From NCBI GenBank assembly GCA_027559495.1, contig JAMXSV010000026.1:744001-808000 (forward strand): a stretch of 64,000 nucleotides of DNA, given 5' to 3'. A model generated the notes under the pieces. It saw only the letters and a program-made list of their open reading frames with translations. It made no database searches and was not told the origin of the DNA. This DNA is from Aurifilum marmelostoma. Lineage: Eukaryota > Ascomycota > Sordariomycetes > Diaporthales > Cryphonectriaceae. Of this stretch, positions 1-11,514 are shown in pieces. Within the stretch, counting starts at the first letter, position 1; every line of letters begins with the position of its first letter. Both the position numbers and the translations under genes were made by a program.

Positions 1-146
1 GGTCCTGTTGGGAAACGCGTTTGTTTGGTTGTGCTTTAATTTGGACCCGTGGCATATGCCACCTCTCAATATTACGGGCCTCTCTTGAGTGCACTGTCCA
101 CACAGGGGGGAGGGGGTGGGGGAAGGTGATTTGGTATCTTCATGCG

Positions 147-178
<32 letters not shown>

Positions 179-695
179 TGCTGCTGCTTGCTGCTGCCGT
201 TAGCAACCAAAACTCTGCCACAGCACCTCGACGACCAGCCTCTCGTCTCGTCACTGGTGTTTTCGACCATCCATGCAAACCGTGTGACCTTCTCTAGTCT
301 CTGCCTCTCTCTCTCTTTCTCCTCCCACGCGCTGGAGATACGAGCCCCCTGACAAGAAGCAACCACGTCCAAAACTCAACCCTCCGCTGGGCCCTCTTCT
401 CTCCTTTCCAGGCTCAGGCCGACCGACGATCGAACCACCGACAACCAATAGGTCTTTTCTTCTCCTTTGCCTTTTCGAAACCTCTCGAAGCCACACTGTC
501 ATCGACGAAGAAAGAGAACCCAGTTGAAAATTCTACAGAGAATCACACAAAAGATAGCCAAGTGGAAAAGGAACCGAGCAAAAACAAAAAAGAAAGAAAA
601 GGAGTTCGAATCGACCCCCATCCTGCAGACCAAACCAACACCCACTCCCTCCGGTCCTCCACCCCCAGACCAGACAGAAAGAGTAGACAGATGAG
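1..695. other. 5' flank of the first gene, CTG repeat and pyrimidine-rich leader
   Basis: No gene is seen here. Positions 148-199 hold an interrupted CTG/CTTG repeat. About 290-480 is rich in CT, as in many fungal promoters and leaders. An ACGCGT hexamer lies at 15-20. The stretch is probably promoter plus 5' UTR of the gene that starts at 696. Confidence 0.5.
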
Positions 696-2010
696 ATGGC
701 GTCCCCGACGACGCCCAGATTCACACAATCCCGCGATGGCTCCGACTACAACTACTCCCCCTCCCAGCACTCGCGCCGCCAGTCCCGCAGCTCCATGGCC
801 GGCGGCGACCGCGAGGGCGACAGCCTGATGTTTGGCAGCAGCGCCATGGGCCTGCCCCCCCAGCAGCAGCCTCGGCGGCATGGGCGGGAACGGCCTGGGC
901 AACCTGGCTGACGAGCTGGCCGACGCCCTGTCGGACGGCGAGGAGGAGGACGATGGTGAGGGTTACTATGACGACGACGAGGACGTCGAGAGGCGAGGCG
1001 CCCACGGCACGCCGGACATTAACGTACAAGCTGGAGACGAAGGATCGAGAAACAATACACAAGGCGACGTTGATGACGACGACGACGATGACAACAACAA
1101 CAGGAACCAGAACGAGAACAGGCAAGATGGCAGCGGCGCAGCAGCAGCAGACAGGAGAGGGGACGGAACTCGAGACAGCGGGGTCGACGTTGCAGGTTCG
1201 GGTTCGGGCCTGGGCGAGAGGAGAAACAAGCACCTCAGCCTCAGCCTGCCGCCAGCCACCAACGGCCGGGGGGGCCACCACCGCAGAAAGGGCAGCCAGT
1301 ACGACGGCAGCGAGTACGGCTCCGAGTCGGACCTCGACTCCCCCGGGATGCCGTCCGGCCTGGTCTCCAAGATGGACGCGGTCGAGTCGCTCGCCCGGCG
1401 GGGCACCGAGAGCAACGGCGGCCACGCCGACGGCGTCTTCCGCCGCGTGACGGACGGCCTGCGCGACCTCTCGTCCCAGGTCAGCGTCGAGAGCAACACC
1501 AGCCGCCTCATCACGGCCCACACCGCCCTCACCACCCACCTCACCCACCAGGCCCGCCAGATCCAGAACCTCACCTTCCCCCTGCTCAACCCCCTCGCCC
1601 CGCCCCCGGACCCGGACGCCATCGACGCCCTGCTGCCCGAGATCACCTCCCTACAGGAGATGATGCCCAGGCCCTCCCAGGCCGCCTTCGCCAGCATCAT
1701 GGGCCTGCAGAACCTCACCACCGACCTGGTCCACTCCCTGTCCGACCTGTCCGACCTGCTGCAGGTCGGCCGCCAGCTCACCACCACCGCCACCAGGCGG
1801 CTGCGCAGCGCCAAGGAGGTCGTCACCGACATGCGCCGCGACGAGGAGCTGCGCGAGGAGGGGGAGCGCTGGATCACAAAGGGCAACTGGGGCGAGCGCC
1901 TCGAGAGGAGGGAGTGCGCCAGTGTCTGTGGCGAGATTGTCGGCGGCTTCGAGGAGGTCTGTGATGGGTGGCGCGCCAGGCTGGCGCAGGCAGAAGGGGC
2001 ACAAGCCTAG
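696..2010 (+). CDS. Uncharacterised acidic/coiled fungal protein, reading frame broken by one base
   Basis: I do not recognise the family. The start ATG at 696 gives an N-terminus rich in Ser, Arg and Gln, but that frame fails after a run of seven C at 855-861. The strong downstream frame, running from about 862 to the stop at 2008-2010, is reached if one C is removed; the product would then be 437 aa. Residues about 70-200 are acidic and disordered (Asp/Glu stretches, then Asn/Asp repeats). The C-terminal half (from about residue 230) is helical and looks conserved: heptad-like Leu spacing, an IQNLTFPLLNPL motif, and a Glu/Arg-rich end. It has no membrane segment or signal peptide. The frame break is probably an assembly overcall, because both sides look coding; true slippage is possible. 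The gene is tail to tail with the RGS-LOV gene. Confidence 0.7.
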
Positions 2011-2736
2011 CAAGAGCTGGCCAAAATAATAAAAATGACGGAGAAAGAACGGTACCCAAGCAGACCGAAACAACAAATATTCTAGAGAGACAGAGAGAGA
2101 AGCCTGATTACATCCCACAATGGGATTGACTGTCCGTCCATCATCACGGTTCACAAGCAGAAGCAAGAAGAGCAAGATCGACGAATATCAAAAGAATGGG
2201 GAAAATGGTTCTCAGACCCCAGTGCGATGTTATCTCCTCGTCCCCAAATTCGAAATTGGTCTTTTGAAACCCAACACAACGGTGAATACCCTATCTTTTC
2301 GAGGAACCGCCGACGCTGCAGGTGGCCCAAACAAAGGCGGGTCTCATCCCCTCACTTTAACAGATAGCAACGCCGCTCAACTTTCTTCCTTTTCTCCCAT
2401 TCCCATAGCGGAGGATGGATAGCCAAATGGAGGGTATGGATTGATCACTGGTTACTGTTATAAACCGGTGGCTTACAGTTGTGACACACACACAGAAAAA
2501 GAGGAATCTGGTTCGTGCTTAAAGTCTGCAGTGATGACAGTTTTCCAGGCTCCTATTCGACTTGCAGATGAATAGAGATCATGGCCGAGCAATCAACTCG
2601 AGCACAAAATTATCGTCCACGTCTATGAATGACCATCCACCATACATAATATCGTGTGCTTTAAATGCGTGTGTGTGTGTATATATAAGTACAAAGCCCA
2701 AGGCAATCAAAGCCTCAGTCGTACATATCCTCCTAC
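2011..2736. other. Convergent intergenic spacer
   Basis: This is the 3' flank shared by the first gene (+) and the RGS-LOV gene (-). It holds short CA and GTGTAT tracts (about 2483-2492 and 2668-2684) and several AT-rich patches that could serve as polyadenylation signals. No coding pattern or RNA gene is seen. Confidence 0.4.
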
Positions 2737-5700
2737 TTACGCCTTTTCCTCCGTCTCTCTTACCCCATAGCTCGGCGGGCCGTCCCACCCCTTCTCCCAC
2801 TCCCTCTCTAGGCTCTGCCCCCTCCCCTCCCGCCTCCTTGCCTCCTCATACATGTCCTTCACATGCCTCCTCAGCTCCTCATCCTCTGGCAACCGGTTCA
2901 TGGCCGCGAAGTCTTGCAGCGACATCTCGTCCACGACTTGACCACCCCAATCACTCTGCCGCTCTCCTCCTCCTCCCCACCCCCCTCTTAGAGTAGTAAC
3001 ACTGCCGTCGCCGACACCCATAGGCTGTGCGCTGCTGCTTGCCATCTCCCCCACCTGGCCCTTCTCAGACGACGACGAGCCAACAACCACATCCCCATCC
3101 TCATCATCCACAATAACCACCACCCAAACCCCAACACAACCATCCGCGCCCAGCAGAGGCGTGCAGTGGATCCAGCGCGGCCTCCCCTCCATCCCGACCG
3201 TGTCCTGACTGCTGTTCCTCACCGTAGGCGACACCGCGCTGCACGTCGTCATGCTCCCAGCACTACTACCACCAACGCCACCCACTACACGTCCACTACC
3301 CGAGCTCGCTGCATACCGCAGCCCACCGCTGCTGCTATTCCTCCCTTCCTCAATCCATTTCACCTTGGCTGTGACGCTCTGGCCTGTCGCGAACGCGTTC
3401 TCCAGCTCGTCGTGGATTCTCTGGCTCCCGCCGATCCGGCTCATCAGGCGGCTCTGCAAGGTGCCTGGTACGACGCGCAGAGACGGGCTCGCAAACAGAA
3501 TTCGCAATGAAGGGTACGGCCTCACGACCAGGTAGTTCTCAAAAATAGTAGCGGCAGCAGCAGGAGCAGCAGCAGCTTGCGACTGCTTCGTGCCTGCTGA
3601 GCCGGCGTCCGCTATGTCTCTGCTGCGGCTGGCACATCGGTGAGTGGAAGAAGATGATGGTGGTGAGAGCGAGACCGGGACGGGCTGGTCATGTGCGTCA
3701 TGCAACAGCACCACACGCGGCTTATGGCAGGCTGACGACGACAATGCAGACACCGCCTCGAGGGGACGTTGCGCCCGCTGCTCCTGCCAGGAGCTACTGC
3801 TGTGCATGCGGCCGCCAAACCGACGCACGGTTTCCAGCTCCTGAGGCGAGAATAGCTCCGCCAGTAGCCGAAAGTCAGCGTCTCCTCTCTGTCTCGTTGA
3901 GACCGCTGCTGGGGTTTTTCTGCTCGAACAAGACGAGGTGTTGGACGACGAGGCGCCGTTCGTATATTTCTGCCCACTGTCGTGCGACTTTTCGCGCCGC
4001 TCCGTCTTCTCATCGCAGTTGACCAGCCTGCGCAGGGATTCAAGGCCAGAGCAGTGCTTAGCCAGGCCCGACACGTCGATCTGTGCGCCCAAGAAGTAGC
4101 GGATGCTTCCCTTGGCGTCGAGCAGCGGTGTGCACATAAGCAGATTCATGAAGGGGCGCCCATCACGCCTGTAGTTGAGCAGGGTCTCGTAGCGCTCTCT
4201 TCCTTGCTTGAGATGCTCGCTGATGCGCTGGACCGCAGACTGGTCTGTCTTGGGACCTTGCAGAAAGCGGCAATTGCGGCCGAGGACGTGATCTGGACCG
4301 TACTGTGTTGTTCGGTGGAATTCTGAAAAGGATGATCAGTGCTTCATTCGAATCTTCCTCTGATGATGCACGCAAGATTTGCGCTGCAGACAAAGAAAAC
4401 CAAAAGGACAGAAATCTCACCCTCCGAAGCAAACACGATTGGGTTGTCCTCCCTCGATGGATCTGTGATACAGTACACCTCCGCAAGGCCCTCGCTCATC
4501 TCCTGCAGGTCCGCCGACATGGTGCCGGTAATCCTCTTCTTCATCGATGCCTCTACAATGGCCATCCAGACATGCGTGATGTAGGCTGGCAGCTCGTCCC
4601 GGGCCAACATCTCAAGCGCTGCCGCCGTCTTCTGCCGTAGGCTGTCGTTGACCGTGAGCTCCGGCCTCGACCTTAGCAGCTCTACATTGTGCTCCTGCTG
4701 CTGCTGTTGCTGGTGATGGTGGTCGACGTTGTTCAGTTGCAGATTTCGGATTATAATGTCGTTCATCCAGTCCATGGCGCGGGTCGCCTTGAGCGCGTCC
4801 AGCGTGTAGAGAAGCAGCGGGGTTGAGTGCGGTCTATGTGTACTGACAAAGGCCCTGAAGCGGGCCAGGAAGATTGGGTCAGAGAAGATCACACGCAGGT
4901 GCGCCACAGAGAATAGCAGCTCGGAGCGGTGCTCCAGGCTGTAAGCGGGAACGACTGGCGCCGGAATCACCAGGTTGAAGCTGCTGCCCGACTCAACGTC
5001 CTCCTCCAGGTCAGCAGCGATAAAGTCTCCGGGACCTGGTTCGTCGAGCCGCCTGGCCTGCAGAGGTGGGAGCCCTGACGAGTGGTCCGTCTGTATAGAT
5101 GTCGCTGTCGCCGAAGCGGCCAGGCTCGTGAGGCTCGAGGCCCTCTGGCGGTGGAGTGACGAGAGGAGGCGCAGGTTCACAGGAGATCCCGGCAGCTCCA
5201 CCATCTGCTCGTCCTCTCCCCTCCCCTCCGGTGGGAAGGACGACCTATGACTCTCTCGTCCCAAGAGGTTAGGAGTTGAGCTCGATTCGCGCACCGGGGT
5301 GGGCCCTGCTGGCGGCGAGGACAAGGCATCAGGGAGATCGGGAAGACTAGATTCCCATGAGCGTTCAGAGACGGGATACAGCACGTTGCCCTCGAACTGG
5401 CCGTCATACCTCTTCTCAGACCTCAGCCTGGCGGATTCTAGCTGGAGGGGAGGAGGTGGTGGTGGTAGTGGGCTGAGTTGGGAATCCTGCTGGCCTCCTC
5501 CATGTGCGAGTATGCGCTCCAGCGCTGCCAGCGAGGACAGACCCGAGTCCGTCCCCAGAATCCTCGTATTGGACCTGCGAAGAGGAATATCGGGAATCTC
5601 AGCCCCTCCAGCATCATCCTCCAGACCGTCGTCGTCCTCGACCTCGCATGTGGTCACAGTGACGGTTGGCGGCAGACTCGTGCCAACACGAGGGGCTCCA

Positions 5701-5906
5701 TCTGGCTGCCCATCTTCGCCTTCTCTTTGTCGAATCTGGCAATCACTGGATGTGGGAGGAGTCGGACTGCGTCCTGGTATTGATTCACCGTGTCTCAAAT
5801 GCCGAGCTATGCTAGCCGGCACGTGAAGAACGCGTGCAAGAGAAGCACGCCGCCCGGGTTTGCTGTTGTTAGCCTTGGGGTTCACGCCATCCTTGGTATC
5901 TGCCAT
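2737..5906 (-). CDS. RGS-LOV photoreceptor (BcLOV4-type), RGS + LOV + C-terminal PAS-like region
   Basis: Predicted blue-light receptor that joins a regulator-of-G-protein-signalling domain to a flavin-binding LOV domain. The chosen ATG is at 5906; an in-frame ATG at 6020 would add 38 residues. Exons are 5906-4421 and 4322-2737, with one GTGAG..CAG intron (4420-4323), giving 1023 aa. Residues 1-310 are disordered. The RGS core covers about 321-462 and carries a His/Gln run (about 394-404) between helices. LOV covers about 472-585. The splice falls inside it and restores GRNCRFLQG with the photoactive Cys at 513, preceded by ITDPSREDNPIVFAS. A predicted amphipathic helix lies near 648-670. About 760-905 ends in a strand pattern (WIHCTPLLGADG) that resembles the last strands of a PAS fold. 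In the known family (Botrytis BcLOV4), light drives binding to anionic membrane lipids. Flavin binding and membrane recruitment are inferred here. Confidence 0.9.
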
Positions 5907-8900
5907 GTCCTCGGACGAGCACCAGGTATGCGGACGGTGGTTTTGCCCGCATAAGGGGAAAGATGACGAGAGAGAGGTGAAGCGGGAAGAAAGAGACGGA
6001 CGTGTGCAGAAAGGAAGCACAGAGCACTTGAAACATTCTCTGCAGGATATTTAATACAAGTGGTCCGTCGGCAACAAAAGTAAGTCAGAACTTCTATCCC
6101 GCGCCTGCATCGCTCTTACAAGCCGATGTCAATCTAATCAGAGACATCCAAGTCTCAAATTTGGCCAGGATAGACGTCTCTCAACGCCGAGGGTCACAGC
6201 GGCTACGCTGTTGATAATGAGACAGTGGGCACACACACATGCACGCACACACTCGAGCGATTCCTTCGCGCCAGCTCAAGCCCGAAGCCATCGAGTTGCC
6301 CCCTATGTTGTGTACGTTGCCTCCAAGGAGCAGCAGAGTAGGTACTTGTCGACCCCAAGATCGAGGGTGGCATTCTGATCTGTGTCCCGGAAAACACAAT
6401 AGACTTTGCTTCCACAGCTGTCGATTCCAGCCATCAGACGAGGCCAAAATAACACTTGCAAGGCGATGGTACACGAGCTCTGAACACCACGTAGCAACTG
6501 TGCTCAGGGTGGTATGCTGCACAGCAAGGGATGCATGTCTGCATGAGGGTCGAGCGACGAGAGCAGATCCGAGCGCATTTTACTACTCATGACCACACCA
6601 CTATTCGTCTCGAGGGAAACTTCTCACTTTTTCGTTCATAGCGGCGGCGGCGGCTTCTTCCTCCGCCTCCTCCTCCTCCTGAACAATCAAACTGGCGAGG
6701 CAATTGCTTCTTGGGGAGAGTTTGCAAGCCACGCAAATGTATAGCAGCAAAGAGCGTAGTCTCCTCATAACGTTGCCCCTAAGCGATCGGCACAACACAA
6801 AGACAGGTCAAGGAAAGAAGAGAAATGGGAAGAGAACCAAGACGATGATCGACATAAAGAAAATCCGGGGTCAAGCTTTGAGTTTTTTTTCGGCAGCGCA
6901 ATCCCTTGATCGAGATAAAATGCAAGTGACGTATTTGGTCAGTTCTCTTGGATGGCTCGGTCTGCCAGGGCTCCCATGAGAATGCCTGCCAGTCTCTTGG
7001 TTGCAGCAGCTTGAGTGCTCTCAAAGGCCCATGCTGTGTGTTATCTTCAAAGCACTTTGTGCCGTTATGGCGCTGCAAGGGACTTCTGCTCTCACGGACG
7101 GACCTGACAGGGTTGAAAGGTACAAGACCAGGTCGGGTCAGTCGTATAAATCGTGTTGCTACCCGTCTGGATCAGAACAGGAGGACTTGGGTAGTTGCGA
7201 AAGATGCGAGCTAGACATGTTGTGCAGCCATCGAAGCAAAGGTCGTCATATCGCGAACAGCGCATATGCAGTAAGGAGACCTGTGTGATAAATCATCGCT
7301 CGCATCTAAGTATCATGACTGTCAGATCTGGTACTTAGCACTCGAGACCATATGAGTAGGGAGGCTTAGGAGGAAGCAGGGAGGGCCTGTGATCCACTCA
7401 TCCTGGGAAGGGTGACTCGGCACTAGCAGTACTCTCTGAGCACAGCATTTGCAGGGTGACGCGAAACGGGGCCCAACGGTTGTCAAGGCCAACGGCGTGT
7501 GGCAGAATGTGGCGTCAACAGGGGTGGGATTGGCCTATCAGAAGCCACTGGACCCCATAGCTAGGTGGTGGGAGCCAGTTTTTCCTGCCGCCCCCATGAA
7601 GTCCAGCACTCTAGGTCTGAGCCTGGGTGTTATTGACAGCAGCCGGATGCAGCCAGTCGGACGCGTTGGCGATGGTGCTCACTGCTCTGGCATTGCCCAG
7701 CCGTCAGGGCCTGCATTAGCTCCAGTTCCCAAATACCGTGTTCTGGGTCCAGGTTCAAAAACAAACAGTGCCCCTCCTCTCGACGACACCCTTGGCTTCT
7801 ATTCTCCACCCTTTTTCCCCTGCCCTTTGGACTTCTCTGTTCGCAATGGGAAGAGTTGTCGTCACGGTCATTCGACAGTCGTACGCGACAAGACAATAAC
7901 AATGAGCTGCCAGCCTCCCTTCACTGGCTTTATTCTCCAATGGTCCCTAGCGATTCACGAGGGTGTCATCTGACTTGAGATTCCACGCAACAGGACTTGT
8001 GGTGGTGGGCGAGAAATGATTTCTGAGTCTCGTCAGGAAGCGCCCTTGTGGCGTTGTGGTTGATCTCTTGGCCGAGAGCATTCTTGGACGGTTTCGAAAG
8101 ACCAGTGGTAGCTGGGGAATTTGGACTGGACGGATAATCGACACAAACGAGAAGACGTAAATAAGGGAGGAGAAGGGTGATGGTGATGAACCCATCGCAA
8201 GAGAGAGCCCACCTCCCCCTCTCCCCCCCAGATGGTGTCCACCCGTTGCTGCTGGTGCCAGTCGTCCCAGCCACCGGTGGGATTCCATAGTTCATATCCA
8301 TGATAACCCTGCCTTTTGGGACAACCTGTTTGTGGGGAAAAGCTCTGACAAAGAGACTGTGGAGGTTGGGACTGTTGCTTGCTCAAGATTGCAAACTGGC
8401 GGATGGAGAAATGAGTTGTTGCTGCTGTTGTGGTCATGAGCTACTTCATACCATAGTTCTTAGTACTGCGGGAAGGAAGTACCATGTCATCAGTAGTGTT
8501 AGGCAGCAGGACCCCAGAGATACGCCATTATGGCTCTTTCTTCATGATAAGGAAAGAGGACATCTGCTTTGGGGTGCTGCTGCTCTTTCCCTGGAATCTA
8601 TTCAAGACAGCTGAGCTGCGCTAGTATGCTTCTGGTATCGTCTACCTCATCTCTAGCTTCTGATTGGCGAGTGGACCCACAAAGAGATCGAAGAGAGGTT
8701 GTTCCCGCTACCGCTGCTCCTGGAAACAGAAGGCCCCCTTGTGAACTCACCCAAACCCGCCCACCCCCAGCCCCTAAGTCCCCCCCTCTCCCCCCCCGTA
8801 TTTGGCGTAGCCTGTTCCCTCCTGCACCTTCGCCAGCGCCAGCGCCAGCGTCAGTGCCAGTGCCAGTGCCAGCCCAGCCCTGCGCTTCCCTGTTGCTGCT

Positions 8901-9522
8901 GCTGCTGCTACCATAGTTACCTTACTCATTCTAAACCATCCTGATCCTGACCTTGTGCCATCTGCTGCACTTGTCATTCACGACTCCTCCACCACAGAAC
9001 GACGGCCTCACGCCGACGGCGGTGACCAGACAGGACGACGCTGTGCCACAACGCTCGCGGAACTTCGATGACCGATCGACAACAGCACTTTGACATTGCT
9101 TATTGTGCACCCCTCCCGCGCGGTTCGCTTCGATATTGTTATCCCTATTATAATCCCCCCAACAGGGCCCTGCGCCGTGCACTCGCTCGCCTGGTCGACC
9201 ACAATAGCATGCGCTAGAACCACCAAGAACTCGCTCCTTGTCGCCGACCGATACATAAGCGATTGGAGGGTCTCGTGCCGGAGGAAACTGTTGCTCGACC
9301 TTTCTTCTTCCGACTACCGAAGATTTACTCGAGCGCCTTCACACGGTCTACCTCGTCGAGCCGGAACGAACCAGGCAACCTGCACGACCGGTCATCTTCA
9401 CCACGACGCCCTTCCAAGATCGGACGGGCACCGCCCCCAGCGAGGCTCCTCTCGAACCTGATCAGGACGATATCTAAGCCACAGCCCCCCGTGGCTCCAC
9501 AGTCTTGCCGCCTTCGACCACC
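5907..9522. other. Divergent intergenic region between RGS-LOV and CDH1
   Basis: This 3.6 kb serves as upstream DNA for both neighbours. It has no ORF with a convincing amino-acid pattern. It holds a short CGG/CCT-rich patch (6640-6680), pyrimidine-rich blocks (about 8730-8810) and a CAGCGC/CAGTGC hexamer-like repeat (8835-8875) followed by CTGCTG. The last 500 bases or so before 9523 are probably the CDH1 leader. Confidence 0.5.
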
Positions 9523-11514
9523 ATGACGCTCGATCCAGATAGCTTGGGGAGGGACAAGAGGGGTTGCTCTGGTGCAGACAGTGGTGTCCATACTCCGCGC
9601 AGGATAGCAACCCCGCCGCCTCCTGCCGACCGCGCACGCCTCGAGGTTAAGCACAACGTGGAACAGGGCGGCTCGCGGCAGCCTACATCGATGGCGCGCC
9701 ACAGCGACGTAACGAGGGCAGCAGGGTTGGACGTGGATGCGCTGGACGATCAGCTGCGGAGAGTCAGTCGTACGCAACGGGAGGCAACGCCAGGAGCCAG
9801 TCCGCATAGGAAGCGGCAGAGGATAAACGGCGACAGGTGGGGCACCACTCACGATCTTTGCTTTTCTTTTTTTTTTTCTCTCGTTTTTTTCCTTGCTTTC
9901 CATGTTGTGTTATTGCGCCAGGATGGGAGACTAAAATGGTTGTTGGCAGATTCATCCCAAGCAGAAGCCAGGATCTTCAGGGCGAGTTCAACCTTCACCA
10001 GCCAGGCACTCCTTCCAGCGCTGCAAGGGCTAAGAGACCTTCTCACGGCGAGTTGAATTTCCAGCGAAGTGAGTCCCTATCCACTCTGGTAGGACGACGA
10101 GGAGTCGTTTCTCTCCGCACCTGAAACTGACGTGATGGGTGCAGCTGAGCAAGCAAACCGGACATACAACACGCTGCTTCGTGCTGAGCTTTTTGAGGGC
10201 TCAGCCGCGCAGACGACACCACCAACAGCATCTCCAGATCACGGCATGCCGGGGTCCTCACGCTCTGCACACACTAGTGACGGCACAAGAGCCCATACGC
10301 CGCCTGCTAACCCCGCCCCTTCACTACCCCCCACCATGACCCCGTCTACACCACACAAAAATCTGTTCTCCTACATGTCGCCCCGTCACCTCAGCGGCAT
10401 GGGAGGCCACATGACCCCCTCCAAGACGCCACAGGGTCGCCATGGCCCCAATCTGGACACGAGAGCCGAGATCTACAGCTTGTCGCCCGTCAGGTTCGGC
10501 AGCCAGCAGATGCTGCTGAGTCCTAGAAGGCAGCCGCGGGCGGTGAGCAAGGTGCCGTACAAGGTGCTGGACGCGCCTGAGCTGGCAGATGATTTCTATC
10601 TTAACCTGGTCGACTGGGGCTCAGCCAACGTCCTGGGCGTCGGGCTCGGCTCGAGCGTCTACATGTGGAACGCGCAGACGAGCAGGGTGAACAAGCTCTG
10701 CCAGCTCGAGGACGACACGGTCACGAGCGTGTCCTGGATACAAAAGGGCACGCACATTGCCATCGGCACCGGCAAGGGCCTGGTCCAGATCTGGGATGCG
10801 GAGAGGACGCGGCGGTTGAGAACTATGACTGGACACACTGGTAGGGTCGGTTCTCTGGCATGGAACTCGCACATCCTCACCTCGGGATCCCGTGACCGCC
10901 TCATCTACCACCGCGACGTCAGGAGACCTGACCAGTGGGTGCGGAAGCTGGTCGGCCATAAGCAGGAGGTCTGCGGTCTCAAGTGGAACTCGGACGACGG
11001 CCAGCTGGCCTCGGGCGGCAACGACAACAAGCTGATGGTCTGGGAGGGCCTCAACGAGACGCCGCTGTGGAAGTTCTCGGACCACACCGCAGCCGTCAAG
11101 GCCATCGCCTGGTCGCCACACCAGCGCGGCCTCCTCGCCTCGGGCGGCGGCACGGCGGACCGCAGGATCATATTCCACGACACGCTTAAGGGGAGTGTCA
11201 TCAACGAGGTCGACACGGGCAGCCAGGTCTGCAACATCGCCTGGTCCAAGAACTCAAACGAGATTGTCTCGACGCACGGCTACAGCCAGAACCAGATCGT
11301 TGTGTGGAAGTATCCATCCATGACCCAGGTGGTCAGCCTGACCGGCCACACCTACCGCGTCCTCTACCTCGCCATGAGCCCCGACGGGCGTGTGGTCGTG
11401 ACAGGGGCTGGCGACGAGACATTACGATTCTGGAATGTGTTTGGTCGGAAGCCAGGCTCGAAAGAGGACACCGACGGAGGAGGGCGCCTGTCGGACTGGC
11501 CCATCATCCGCTGA
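9523..11514 (+). CDS. CDH1: APC/C activator Cdh1 (Fizzy-related), WD40 protein
   Basis: Substrate-recruiting activator of the anaphase-promoting complex, which recognises KEN and D boxes of mitotic regulators at mitotic exit and in G1. The ATG is at 9523. Exons are 9523-9836, 9950-10068 and 10145-11514; the introns are 113 and 76 nt; the product is 600 aa. The first splice rebuilds the C-box, DRFIPSR (residues 104-110), which binds the APC/C. The disordered middle contains TP and SP sites suited to CDK control. The seven-bladed WD40 propeller starts near residue 282 with VPYKVLDAPELADDFYLN, a Cdh1-type signature that separates it from Cdc20. The protein ends in Ile-Arg, the IR tail that docks on APC/C TPR subunits. 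Length and motifs are normal for fungi (orthologues: yeast Cdh1, fission yeast Ste9/Srw1). An upstream TTG is in frame but the ATG is preferred. Confidence 0.95.

Noticed and set aside
7449..7973. 174-codon plus-strand open frame in the divergent spacer
   Set aside because: No domain, no splice partners, composition like the non-coding surroundings.
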